Assembly (NCBI GenBank): GCA_900550835.1
Contig: URTP01000016.1
Location: 1 to 21,064 of the forward strand
Direction of reading: 5' to 3'
DNA from: an uncultured Collinsella sp.
GTDB lineage: Bacteria; Actinomycetota; Coriobacteriia; Coriobacteriales; Coriobacteriaceae
Length of the DNA: 21,064 nucleotides
Part shown: piece after piece, positions 14,878 through 20,285 of the stretch
Numbering within the stretch: position 1 is the first letter of the stretch
Layout: the number at the start of each line of letters is the position of its first letter
Translations under genes and position numbers: made by a program
Notes under the pieces: model-generated
Databases searched by the model: none
What the model saw: the letters and a program-made list of their open reading frames with translations, nothing else
What the model was told of the DNA's origin: nothing

Positions 14878-16155
14878 ATGTACGATACGGGATCGACAAC
14901 GTTTATGCTCATCTGCACCATGCTCGTGTTTTTAATGACACCGGGTCTGGCGTTTTTCTATGGCGGCCTGTCCAGGCGCAAAAATGTCATCAACACCATG
15001 CTTATGTGCTTTGGCACCATTGGCCTGGTTGGTGTGCTGTGGATTGTCGCCGGCTGGTCGCTGGCCTACGGCGGCGACGGTTCCAGCCCGTTTATTGGAG
15101 GCCTTGACCAGCTGCTGTGCCTGCCGGTGCTCAACCAGGTGCTGCAGGCGGCCGAGGGCAATGCCGCGGACGGTGCCGTCTACCCTCAGATCATCAACAT
15201 CGCCTTCCAGATGGCGTTTGCCATGATCACGGCCGCTATCGTCACGGGCAGCCTGGCTGGTCGCGTTAAGTTCGGTGCCATGACGGCCTTCCTGGGCATT
15301 TGGCTGCTCGTGGTCTATGCACCGCTCGCCCACATGGTTTGGGGCGGCGATGGCTCCTTTATCGGCGACATCATCGGCGCGCTCGACTTTGCCGGTGGCG
15401 ACGTGGTACACATTTCGTCTGGTCTTACCGGCCTGATCCTCTGCTTAATGCTCGGCCGTCGTCGCGGCTTTGGCATGGTGAGCTATCGTCCGCATAACGT
15501 GCCGTTTGTGGCGCTGGGCGCCGGCCTGCTTTGGTTTGGCTGGTTTGGCTTTAACGGCGGCAGCGAGTTTAAGGCCGACGCCGTGGCGGCGCTCGCCATC
15601 CTCAACACCGTGACGGCCAGCGCGGCGGGCATGGTCTCGTGGCTTGCCGTCGAGCGCGTGCACACTGGTCGTCCCACACTGGTGGGTGCCAGCACCGGTC
15701 TGGTCGCGGGCCTCGTGGTGGTCACGCCGGGCGCGGGCTTTGTTGAGCCGTGGGCGGCGCTGGTCATGGGCCTGATGGTATCGCCCGTCTGCTACCTGGC
15801 CATCAGCCATCTTAAGACCAAGTTCGGCTACGACGACGCGCTCGACGCGTTCGGTTGCCACGGCATCGGCGGCATCTTGGGCGGTGTGCTCACGGGTCTG
15901 TTCTGCGTGCCGGAGCTTTCGTGGACCGGTCAGGGCGGCCTGTTCTACACGGGCGACGTGTCGCTGCTCATCTCGCAGGTCCTGGGCATTGTGGTGACGG
16001 TCGCTATTGTGCTGGTGCTCGACTTGGCAATCGCCGCGGTGGTCAAAGCGCTGTTCCACGGTAGCCTGCGTGTGGGCGAGGCCGACGAGGCGCTGGGCTT
16101 GGATGCGAGTCAGCACGGCGAGAGCGCATACCCTTCCTTCTCGGGACTCGATTAG
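14878..16155 (+). CDS. amtB: Ammonium transporter
   Basis: A 425-residue Amt/MEP/Rh family channel with about eleven membrane helices. The pore histidine pair is present: H178 in GGDVVHISSGLTG and H328 in AFGCHGIGGILGG. Other signatures are GLAFFYGGLSRRKNVINTM (24-42), the family block spanning VYAPLAHMVWGGDG, and WFGWFGFNGGSEF. It has no obvious signal peptide; the first helix begins at residue 9. The ATG at 14878, preceded by AAGGGAGAGCGA, is preferred over an in-frame upstream ATG at 14710, which would add 56 non-family residues. A PII gene follows 191 bp downstream, the classic amt-glnK pairing in which PII plugs the channel when nitrogen is sufficient. Confidence 0.95.
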   Translation: MYDTGSTTFMLICTMLVFLMTPGLAFFYGGLSRRKNVINTMLMCFGTIGLVGVLWIVAGWSLAYGGDGSSPFIGGLDQLLCLPVLNQVLQAAEGNAADGAVYPQIINIAFQMAFAMITAAIVTGSLAGRVKFGAMTAFLGIWLLVVYAPLAHMVWGGDGSFIGDIIGALDFAGGDVVHISSGLTGLILCLMLGRRRGFGMVSYRPHNVPFVALGAGLLWFGWFGFNGGSEFKADAVAALAILNTVTASAAGMVSWLAVERVHTGRPTLVGASTGLVAGLVVVTPGAGFVEPWAALVMGLMVSPVCYLAISHLKTKFGYDDALDAFGCHGIGGILGGVLTGLFCVPELSWTGQGGLFYTGDVSLLISQVLGIVVTVAIVLVLDLAIAAVVKALFHGSLRVGEADEALGLDASQHGESAYPSFSGLD

Positions 16156-16162
16156 CAGCTTC

Positions 16163-16283
16163 CCCAAGTACCGCACCTTGCCGTTCAATCGTCGCGCGGC
16201 TTTCCCAGGCACCCGACCTTGCCCCTCAAACCGTCGCTTGCGTACCGAAGTACGCGGCGCTCCTCTTTCGGGGCAATCTCGGG
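16163..16283. repeat. Structured intergenic repeat between amtB and glnK
   Basis: Two imperfect tandem copies of a 33-34-bp unit lie at 16163-16195 and 16204-16237, both with ACCTTGCC and CGTCGC blocks. The second copy is the left side of a long hairpin: CCCGA (16212-16216) with TCGGG (16279-16283), TTGCCCC (16219-16225) with GGGGCAA (16270-16276), and a terminal GCGTAC-CGAA-GTACGC stem-loop (16240-16255). It is not followed by a T-run. It may lower read-through from amtB into glnK or be a dispersed element. Confidence 0.55.
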
Positions 16284-16346
16284 CACCTCGAAAACCCGCG
16301 TCATTGAATGGCAATTCATTTCTTTTATTGAAGAGAGGAATTCACT

Positions 16347-16685
16347 ATGAAGAAGATTACGGCGATTGTTCGTGCCGAGAAGCTTGAGGTTCTTAAAGAC
16401 GCGCTGTTTGCTGCTGATGTTCGCGGTATGACTATCAACCAGGTGCAGGGATGCGGCGCGCAGCATGGCTGGAAGGAATACGTGCGCGGCAACGAGTTGC
16501 TCGTCAACACGATCCCCAAGGTGCAGTTCACCCTCATCTGCGCCGACGAGCATGTCGACGGTATCGTTGACATTATCTGCAGCGCCGCTCGCACCGGTGC
16601 CGCCGGCGACGGCAAGATTTGGGTCGAGCCGGTCGAGGATGTTATCCGCATCCGTACCGGCGAACACGGCCCCGCCGCGGTGTAG
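16347..16685 (+). CDS. glnK: PII family nitrogen regulatory protein, T-loop without Tyr51
   Basis: A 112-residue trimeric PII signal protein. It aligns without gaps to E. coli GlnB, including MKKI at the start, the conserved GDGKIWVEP (B-loop region, about 85-93) and RIRTGE (about 101-106). PII proteins bind ATP/ADP and 2-oxoglutarate and control the ammonium channel encoded upstream. The T-loop (about 37-55) reads AQHGWKEYVRGNELLVN; the position of the modified Tyr51 is Leu51, and the Tyr46 position is Val, so uridylylation or adenylylation at Tyr51 is not possible. The ATG is preceded by GAGAGG. A TGAAT-N4-ATTCA dyad at 16305-16318 in the leader is a possible operator. Regulation is probably allosteric only. 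Confidence 0.93.
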   Translation: MKKITAIVRAEKLEVLKDALFAADVRGMTINQVQGCGAQHGWKEYVRGNELLVNTIPKVQFTLICADEHVDGIVDIICSAARTGAAGDGKIWVEPVEDVIRIRTGEHGPAAV

Positions 16686-16711
16686 GGCCGACCGTCTGTC
16701 ATCTGCAACGT

Positions 16712-16717
16712 TAAAAT
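16712..16717 (+). promoter_or_regulatory. Possible -10 of the tetR gene
   Basis: TAAAAT at 16712-16717 lies 43 bp before the preferred ATG of the TetR-family gene. No good -35 is seen. The inverted repeat CTGCA/TGCAG (16703-16707 and 16720-16724) flanks it. The ATACATAC-type operator found downstream is absent here. Confidence 0.35.
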
Positions 16718-16759
16718 ACTGCAGTGAGGCATAAGGCTTGTGTTGCGGATGGACGGATT

Positions 16760-17422
16760 ATGGGTCGCAATAAATATCCCGAGGAGACGGTCGCGAAGAT
16801 TCTCGACGCGGCACTGGAGCTATTCTGTGCACAGGGTTATGAGGGGACGAGCATTCAAGATATCGTTGACCGTCTCGATGGCATGACCAAGGGCGCTGTC
16901 TATCATCACTTCAAGAGCAAAGAAGAGATTTTCAACGCCGCGTTTGATCGGGCGATGACTCCGATTGTTGAGCACCGTCGCTCGATGCTTGGCGTCGGTA
17001 ATATGACCGGCGCCCAAAAGCTAAAAAGGCTGTACGCGCCCGAGTCTGTCGTTCCACAAATTGAGCTATGGGCACGCATGCATCCTGCGGCGGATCCGGT
17101 AAAAAGCTCGCGTCTGCTGGCGATGCAGTACCAGGGCTCGTTTGACGAGTCGGCCGATGGCTGTCTCTTGCCAGTGATCGAGGAGGGCATCGACGACGGC
17201 TCCATTGCGTGCGAATGCCCGCGCGAAGCGGCGGAGGCCGTATCGTTGTTGGCGAATCTTTGGCTGCTGCCATTGTTCCGTCCGCTCGAGCCCAAGGAGC
17301 GAATGCTCGCTCGCGCTCAATGTTTGGCGCAGATGGCCTCTGCGGTGGGACTCGATTTGGGCGAGGAAGTGCTCCAGACAACGGCACGGATTTGGGACGT
17401 ATGGGACCGTGCCGGGTGGTAA
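16760..17422 (+). CDS. TetR/AcrR family transcriptional regulator (likely repressor of the MFS gene)
   Basis: A 220-residue regulator. The N-terminal TetR DNA-binding domain spans about residues 8-60: ILDAALELFCAQGYEGTSIQDIV is the typical first part and GMTKGAVYHHFKSKEEIF the recognition helix region. The rest is an all-helical ligand-binding domain with no recognisable subfamily. The preferred ATG at 16760 has a weak GGATGGA sequence upstream; GTG 16724 is an alternative. A UUCG-loop terminator follows the stop, and then an MFS exporter gene. Two matching 21-bp dyads (17424-17444, 17489-17509) flank that terminator, so the protein probably represses the exporter and releases it on binding the exported compound. 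The pairing is inference from position. Confidence 0.88.
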   Translation: MGRNKYPEETVAKILDAALELFCAQGYEGTSIQDIVDRLDGMTKGAVYHHFKSKEEIFNAAFDRAMTPIVEHRRSMLGVGNMTGAQKLKRLYAPESVVPQIELWARMHPAADPVKSSRLLAMQYQGSFDESADGCLLPVIEEGIDDGSIACECPREAAEAVSLLANLWLLPLFRPLEPKERMLARAQCLAQMASAVGLDLGEEVLQTTARIWDVWDRAGW

Positions 17423-17423
17423 T

Positions 17424-17444
17424 ATAGATACTGACGGTATGTAA
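17424..17444. promoter_or_regulatory. Operator copy 1 for the TetR regulator
   Basis: ATAGATAC-TGACG-GTATGTAA starts two bases after the tetR stop codon. It matches the second copy at 17489-17509 at 17 of 21 positions. The inner half-sites ATAC-N5-GTAT are perfect in both. Confidence 0.65.
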
Positions 17445-17451
17445 TTGATTT

Positions 17452-17478
17452 GAGAGGGCAGCTTCGGCTGCCCTTTTC
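17452..17478 (+). terminator. Terminator of the TetR gene with UUCG tetraloop
   Basis: Stem AGGGCAGC (17455-17462) / GCTGCCCT (17467-17474) is closed by a TTCG tetraloop, one of the most stable RNA loops, and followed by TTTTC. It separates tetR from the MFS gene, so the exporter needs its own promoter. Confidence 0.9.
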
Positions 17479-17488
17479 AAGTCGATAA

Positions 17489-17509
17489 ATACATACTAGC
17501 GGTATGTAT
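17489..17509. promoter_or_regulatory. Operator copy 2, overlapping the MFS gene start region
   Basis: A perfect 8-bp inverted repeat, ATACATAC-N5-GTATGTAT, ending 12 bp before the preferred ATG of the exporter at 17522. A weak promoter (TTCGGC at 17463-17468, TAAATA at 17486-17491, 17-bp spacer) would be directly covered by a bound repressor. This is a typical TetR-family operator size and place. Confidence 0.75.
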
Positions 17510-17521
17510 GGGGGCGGACTT

Positions 17522-18784
17522 ATGGCTGGGCTGAGAGACGTCAGCGTCTTGTTGGAACCAAAAATGGTGCGGCCAATTAGGCTCACGGAGCTTCTTGTTG
17601 CGCAGCTGTGCACGTATTCGATGCTGTCGGCGCTGTGCTTTGCGTATCCGCTTTACTTGTTCGATTACAGTGGATCGTCAACGTTATATGGCGTCGTCGT
17701 GGCGACGGCATTCATACCCGGCGTACTCGCAACTCCGGTTGGCGGAATCTTGGCGGATAGGGGAAGACATCGCGAGGTCCTCGTGGCCCTTGGCATTGCT
17801 CTGATGACTGCATCGCTGCTGTCTATCCCCATGAAGCGCTCGTTGCCTCTTGCGGTCGTCGTAGTAGCGATACTTTGTGTTCAATATGGTGTTCAATCGC
17901 TGCTAAAGCCAATGCTCCAAATTGAGACGGTGCGTATGGCGGGTGAAGAGAAGGTTGAGCGGGCCACTGCATTGGTTTCGCAGGTGACCATGGTGAGCAA
18001 TATCTTGGGCCCTGTGGTCGGGACGGCAGTCTATGGGTGCTTTGGCATCGATACTCTTTGCACAACCGCGTCGGTGGCGTTTGCGATTTCAGCTCTCTTG
18101 TTTGGGGTCGCACTCAAGCAAAATGCCTCATCTGACACGATGGGAGACGGCGCGACTCGTACGACATGCCGAAACGATTTTCGGGAGTCGATTCGGTATC
18201 TGTTGCAAAATGCATTATTGGTCGCTGTGATTTTGCTTGCGGCAGTTTTGAACCTTGCGTTGGTTGGGCTAACGATTGGCGCTCCCATTATTGTTACAAA
18301 GCATCTCGGCATGCAATCGTCCTGCGTTGGGATAGTTGAGGTGGCTATGGGCTTGGGTGGTCTTGCCGGCAGTGGCTTGGTCGGCATTTGGCCGCATCGT
18401 TTTTCTTTCAATGGCATATGTCGATATGTTGCGATGATCTGTTTTGGAGTCGCACCGATCATTGTCACGCTACTGTTCGGCGCAGATGCATGCATGCTCA
18501 CCGTGTTTGTGGTTGGTTCGGCATGGGTCATGGTGTGGGCGAGCATTGCGTCGGTTGAAATCATCGCGTTTGTTCAGCGGGTAGCGCCGACTGAGCTCTG
18601 CGGAAAAGTGCTTTCGGTCGTTTACATGGTCCTTTCCTGCGCAACACCTATCGGCCAATTGACGTACGGGGTTGCATATGATCGATGGACACCAGCGATT
18701 GTATTCGCAGCCATGTTGGCGGTGCTGACGTTGACGACGGCGCTGTTTTATCGTCTGAAAAATCGCTTGCGGCGATTGTCTTGA
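17522..18784 (+). CDS. MFS transporter, probable drug/small-molecule exporter
   Basis: A 420-residue major facilitator with about twelve helices. MFS motif A between helices 2 and 3 reads GGILADRGRHREVL (about 73-86). The long central cytosolic loop contains the hydrophilic stretch KQNASSDTMGDGATRTTCRN (about 198-217). The overall pattern resembles MFS_3/enterobactin-exporter-like drug efflux proteins. The ATG at 17522 has GGGGGCGGA just upstream; an in-frame ATG at 17504 lies inside the operator and is less likely. Codon use is less G/C-biased than in adjacent metabolic genes. Expression is probably controlled by the TetR protein encoded upstream. Substrate unknown. Confidence 0.88.
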   Translation: MAGLRDVSVLLEPKMVRPIRLTELLVAQLCTYSMLSALCFAYPLYLFDYSGSSTLYGVVVATAFIPGVLATPVGGILADRGRHREVLVALGIALMTASLLSIPMKRSLPLAVVVVAILCVQYGVQSLLKPMLQIETVRMAGEEKVERATALVSQVTMVSNILGPVVGTAVYGCFGIDTLCTTASVAFAISALLFGVALKQNASSDTMGDGATRTTCRNDFRESIRYLLQNALLVAVILLAAVLNLALVGLTIGAPIIVTKHLGMQSSCVGIVEVAMGLGGLAGSGLVGIWPHRFSFNGICRYVAMICFGVAPIIVTLLFGADACMLTVFVVGSAWVMVWASIASVEIIAFVQRVAPTELCGKVLSVVYMVLSCATPIGQLTYGVAYDRWTPAIVFAAMLAVLTLTTALFYRLKNRLRRLS

Positions 18785-18850
18785 CGCGCTGGGGCACCGT
18801 GAATTTGCGGAGACAGTGGCCCGCCGCGTCGGGACGGCATTGTTTGGGCA

Positions 18851-18894
18851 TGCCTCTCCTTCGTCTACAATATCGTGCAGACGAAGGAGAGGCA
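18851..18894. promoter_or_regulatory. 16-bp perfect palindrome with a -10 in its loop and the ribosome-binding site in its arm
   Basis: TGCCTCTCCTTCGTCT (18851-18866) and its exact complement (18879-18894) surround a 12-bp centre. A good -10 hexamer, TACAAT (18866-18871), lies at the junction with the centre; the -35 (TTGGGC, 18844-18849) is weak. The right arm contains GAAGGAGAGG, the ribosome-binding site of the HAD gene. RNA read from further upstream would fold and hide this site, whereas RNA started from the local -10 would begin near 18878 with only the right arm and be open. Confidence 0.65.
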
Positions 18895-18899
18895 CGCCC

Positions 18900-19757
18900 A
18901 TGATCAAGATGTTCGCGAGTGACTTAGACGGAACGCTGCTGAACGCCCTGCACGAGGCAGATGGGACCATCCGCCGTGCCATTCGTGAGCTGACCGAGGC
19001 CGGCCTGCATGTGGTTCCCGCGACCGGACGCTCGACGCTGCCGATCGGCGAGCATGGCTTTACGGGGCTGGCGCTCGATGCCTGCTGCTCTAACGGCTCC
19101 ATCGTGCGCGACAGTCATGGCGAGGTGCTCAAGACCTGGACCATCGATCCGCAGATCACCGAGGAGCTGCTCAAGGAGTTTCCGGATATCTGTTTTGACT
19201 GCTCCACGCCCGACGGCATGTTTTCGAGCGGATCGTTCGAGATGCACCAGGCGGGCTTTAAAAAGGACAGCCCCATCAAGCGTATTGTGATGCGCGGCAT
19301 GCGTGCGCGCGGCGGGTATCACGAGGAACAGTATTTCGACCAGTCGATCGGCGATATCTTGCGTCACGATGTATGCAAGATCAATTGTCGCGTGACCTCT
19401 CCCGAGCTGGAGCGCGACCTTAAGGCGTATCTTGCCGAGCGCTCGGACCGTGTGGTCAACGCGCCGTTCGATCCGGTGATGTTCGAGATCACGGACGCGG
19501 CATGCAACAAGGGCGAGAGCGTGGCCTGGCTGGCGGGTTACTACGGCATTGCCGAGGACGAGGTCGCGGTCTATGGAGACGGCGGCAACGACATCGCCAT
19601 GCTCAAGCGTTTCCACCACAGCTACGCGACCAAAAACGCAAGCGATGCAGCTAAGGCCGCCGCGAGCGTGACCATCGGCAGCTGCATGGTCCATGCCGTC
19701 CCCAAACACATGCTCGCCACCATGCGCAAGCAAAACTCCCGCACCGTCATCGAATAA
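18900..19757 (+). CDS. Cof-type HAD-IIB family hydrolase
   Basis: A 285-residue soluble phosphatase. All HAD motifs are present: motif I DLDGTLL with nucleophile D8 and acid D10, motif II PATGRS (about residues 39-44), the type IIB cap domain (about 85-190), the conserved Lys near NKGESVAWL, and motif IV GDGGNDIAML. Cof-type enzymes dephosphorylate sugar phosphates and related metabolites; the specific substrate cannot be predicted. An in-frame ATG at 18816 would read through the palindrome and add 28 atypical residues; the ATG at 18900 with GAAGGAGAGG upstream is preferred. No co-transcribed neighbour is evident. Confidence 0.92.
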   Translation: MIKMFASDLDGTLLNALHEADGTIRRAIRELTEAGLHVVPATGRSTLPIGEHGFTGLALDACCSNGSIVRDSHGEVLKTWTIDPQITEELLKEFPDICFDCSTPDGMFSSGSFEMHQAGFKKDSPIKRIVMRGMRARGGYHEEQYFDQSIGDILRHDVCKINCRVTSPELERDLKAYLAERSDRVVNAPFDPVMFEITDAACNKGESVAWLAGYYGIAEDEVAVYGDGGNDIAMLKRFHHSYATKNASDAAKAAASVTIGSCMVHAVPKHMLATMRKQNSRTVIE

Positions 19758-19784
19758 TGTGACAAAGGGACAGCCCCTTTGTCA
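19757..19784. repeat. Palindromic repeat E, left bracket of the small cassette
   Basis: TGACAAAGGG (19760-19769) and CCCTTTGTCA (19775-19784) form a perfect 10-bp stem with loop ACAGC. With its ATG start it reads the same as the minus strand of the palindrome at 20166-20194, apart from one missing A and the last bases, so the two are inverted copies. It begins on the last base of the HAD stop codon and might also terminate that gene, although no T-run follows. Confidence 0.75.
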
Positions 19785-19799
19785 TAGGGGCCTGTGTGC

Positions 19800-19847
19800 T
19801 TGGAATACGAACATATATTCGTATATATAACTAGGCTCTGGTAGAAT
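19800..19847 (+). promoter_or_regulatory. Promoter with LexA/SOS-box-like dyad before the micro-ORF
   Basis: The dyad ATACGAA-CATATA-TTCGTAT (19805-19824) is perfect over its 7-bp arms. Its centre, CGAAC-ATAT-ATTCG (19808-19821), differs at one base from the Gram-positive/actinobacterial LexA consensus CGAAC-N4-GTTCG. Two possible -10 elements follow: TATATA/TATAAC (19822-19831), with TTGGAA as -35 at 19800-19805, or an extended TGG-TAGAAT (hexamer 19842-19847). A protein on the dyad would block either promoter. Confidence 0.65.
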
Positions 19848-19911
19848 CGGTATCGTTGACGGCAGTTCCATGTGCCGGGCAGCGCCCTCCATTTGATGGG
19901 AGGTGATGCCC

Positions 19912-20037
19912 ATGACCGATTTGATTGATTTCGTGAGACTTCTGACCGCTTTGGTCTCGTTCTTCACGGCGCTTGTCGGCCTTTCCGAGGCACTCAAGCA
20001 GCGTTCGAAGCGCAACAGAAGGGGTCGCCGCCGCTAA
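19912..20037 (+). CDS. 41-residue hydrophobic/basic peptide, candidate type I toxin
   Basis: A micro-ORF. Residues 3-27 are a hydrophobic, amphipathic helix rich in Leu, Val, Phe and Ala; residues 28-41 are strongly basic (LKQRSKRNRRGRRR). This is the plan of small membrane-acting peptides such as type I toxins; I do not recognise a family. Its ribosome-binding site, GGAGGTGAT (19899-19907), is fully complementary to the 3' end of 16S rRNA and sits 8 nt before the ATG, strong evidence that it is translated. An ATG at 19906 in the same frame is within the ribosome-binding site. The site can be masked by CCTCCAT (19886-19892) upstream. A LexA-like dyad lies on the promoter and a converging minus-strand promoter follows the ORF. 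Confidence 0.7.
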   Translation: MTDLIDFVRLLTALVSFFTALVGLSEALKQRSKRNRRGRRR

Positions 20038-20099
20038 GGCGTTGACCCCCTAATGCAAACAACGGCGCTGCCCAGCCAGCTACAACTTGGGCTGCCGTC
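20013..20099 (-). ncRNA. Candidate antisense RNA (antitoxin) overlapping the 3' end of the micro-ORF
   Basis: A minus-strand promoter, TTGTCC (20134-20129), 17-bp spacer, TAGAAT (20111-20106), predicts a start near 20099. The RNA would begin with a stable stem: ACGGC (minus 20098-20094) with GCCGT (20066-20062), and GCCCA (20092-20088) with TGGGC (20074-20070). It would continue across the micro-ORF stop. A second hairpin, GGGGTC (20049-20044) with GACCCC (20026-20021), followed by TTCTGTT on the minus strand, could end it near 20013. The size and end are inferred. It would pair with the last codons and the 3' untranslated region of the micro-ORF mRNA. Confidence 0.45.
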
Positions 20100-20105
20100 G
20101 ACACT

Positions 20106-20134
20106 ATTCTACCCACGAATGACATTTTGGACAA
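20106..20134 (-). promoter_or_regulatory. Minus-strand promoter converging on the micro-ORF
   Basis: -35 TTGTCC (20134-20129) and -10 TAGAAT (20111-20106) are 17 bp apart. The -10 is identical to the plus-strand TAGAAT at 19842-19847. Downstream of each, both strands carry GACGGCAG and then GGGCAGCGCC, so the two transcripts would have related 5' ends. Confidence 0.55.
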
Positions 20135-20165
20135 TCGGTAATGCCGCTCCAAAAGCCAGGCGGGT

Positions 20166-20194
20166 TGTGACAAAGGGGCTGCCCTTTGTCACAT
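20166..20194. repeat. Palindromic repeat F, right bracket of the small cassette
   Basis: TGTGACAAAGGG (20166-20177) and CCCTTTGTCACA (20182-20193) form a perfect 12-bp stem with a GCTG loop. It is an inverted copy of the palindrome at 19757-19784. It could serve as the end point of plus-strand transcripts of the cassette, though only weak T content follows. Confidence 0.75.
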
Positions 20195-20207
20195 CCCAAA
20201 TATTGCC

Positions 20208-20264
20208 TTTACGTGTTGGTACACACGGTGTGCAATAATACTCGCACTGTGCAATAGCGCACAG
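20208..20264 (+). promoter_or_regulatory. Promoter and dyad sites before the second TetR gene
   Basis: TTTACG (20208-20213) and TGCAAT (20231-20236) are separated by 17 bp. Around and after them lie CACAC-G-GTGTG (20222-20232) and CTGTGC-N6-GCACAG (20247-20264). TGTGCAATA is directly repeated 19 bp apart (20229-20237 and 20248-20256). The layout suggests autoregulation by the TetR-family protein encoded downstream. Confidence 0.5.
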
Positions 20265-20285
20265 GCTGAGTAACAAGGAGGACGC

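Noticed and set aside
15445..16314. 289-codon open frame on the minus strand over amtB
   Set aside because: Shadow of the ammonium transporter; hydrophilic His/Arg-rich translation with no motif.
20166..20193. Palindrome as a simple Rho-independent terminator
   Set aside because: The stem is perfect but the following sequence has no T-run in either direction, and an inverted copy exists at 19757, so a repeat element is more likely.
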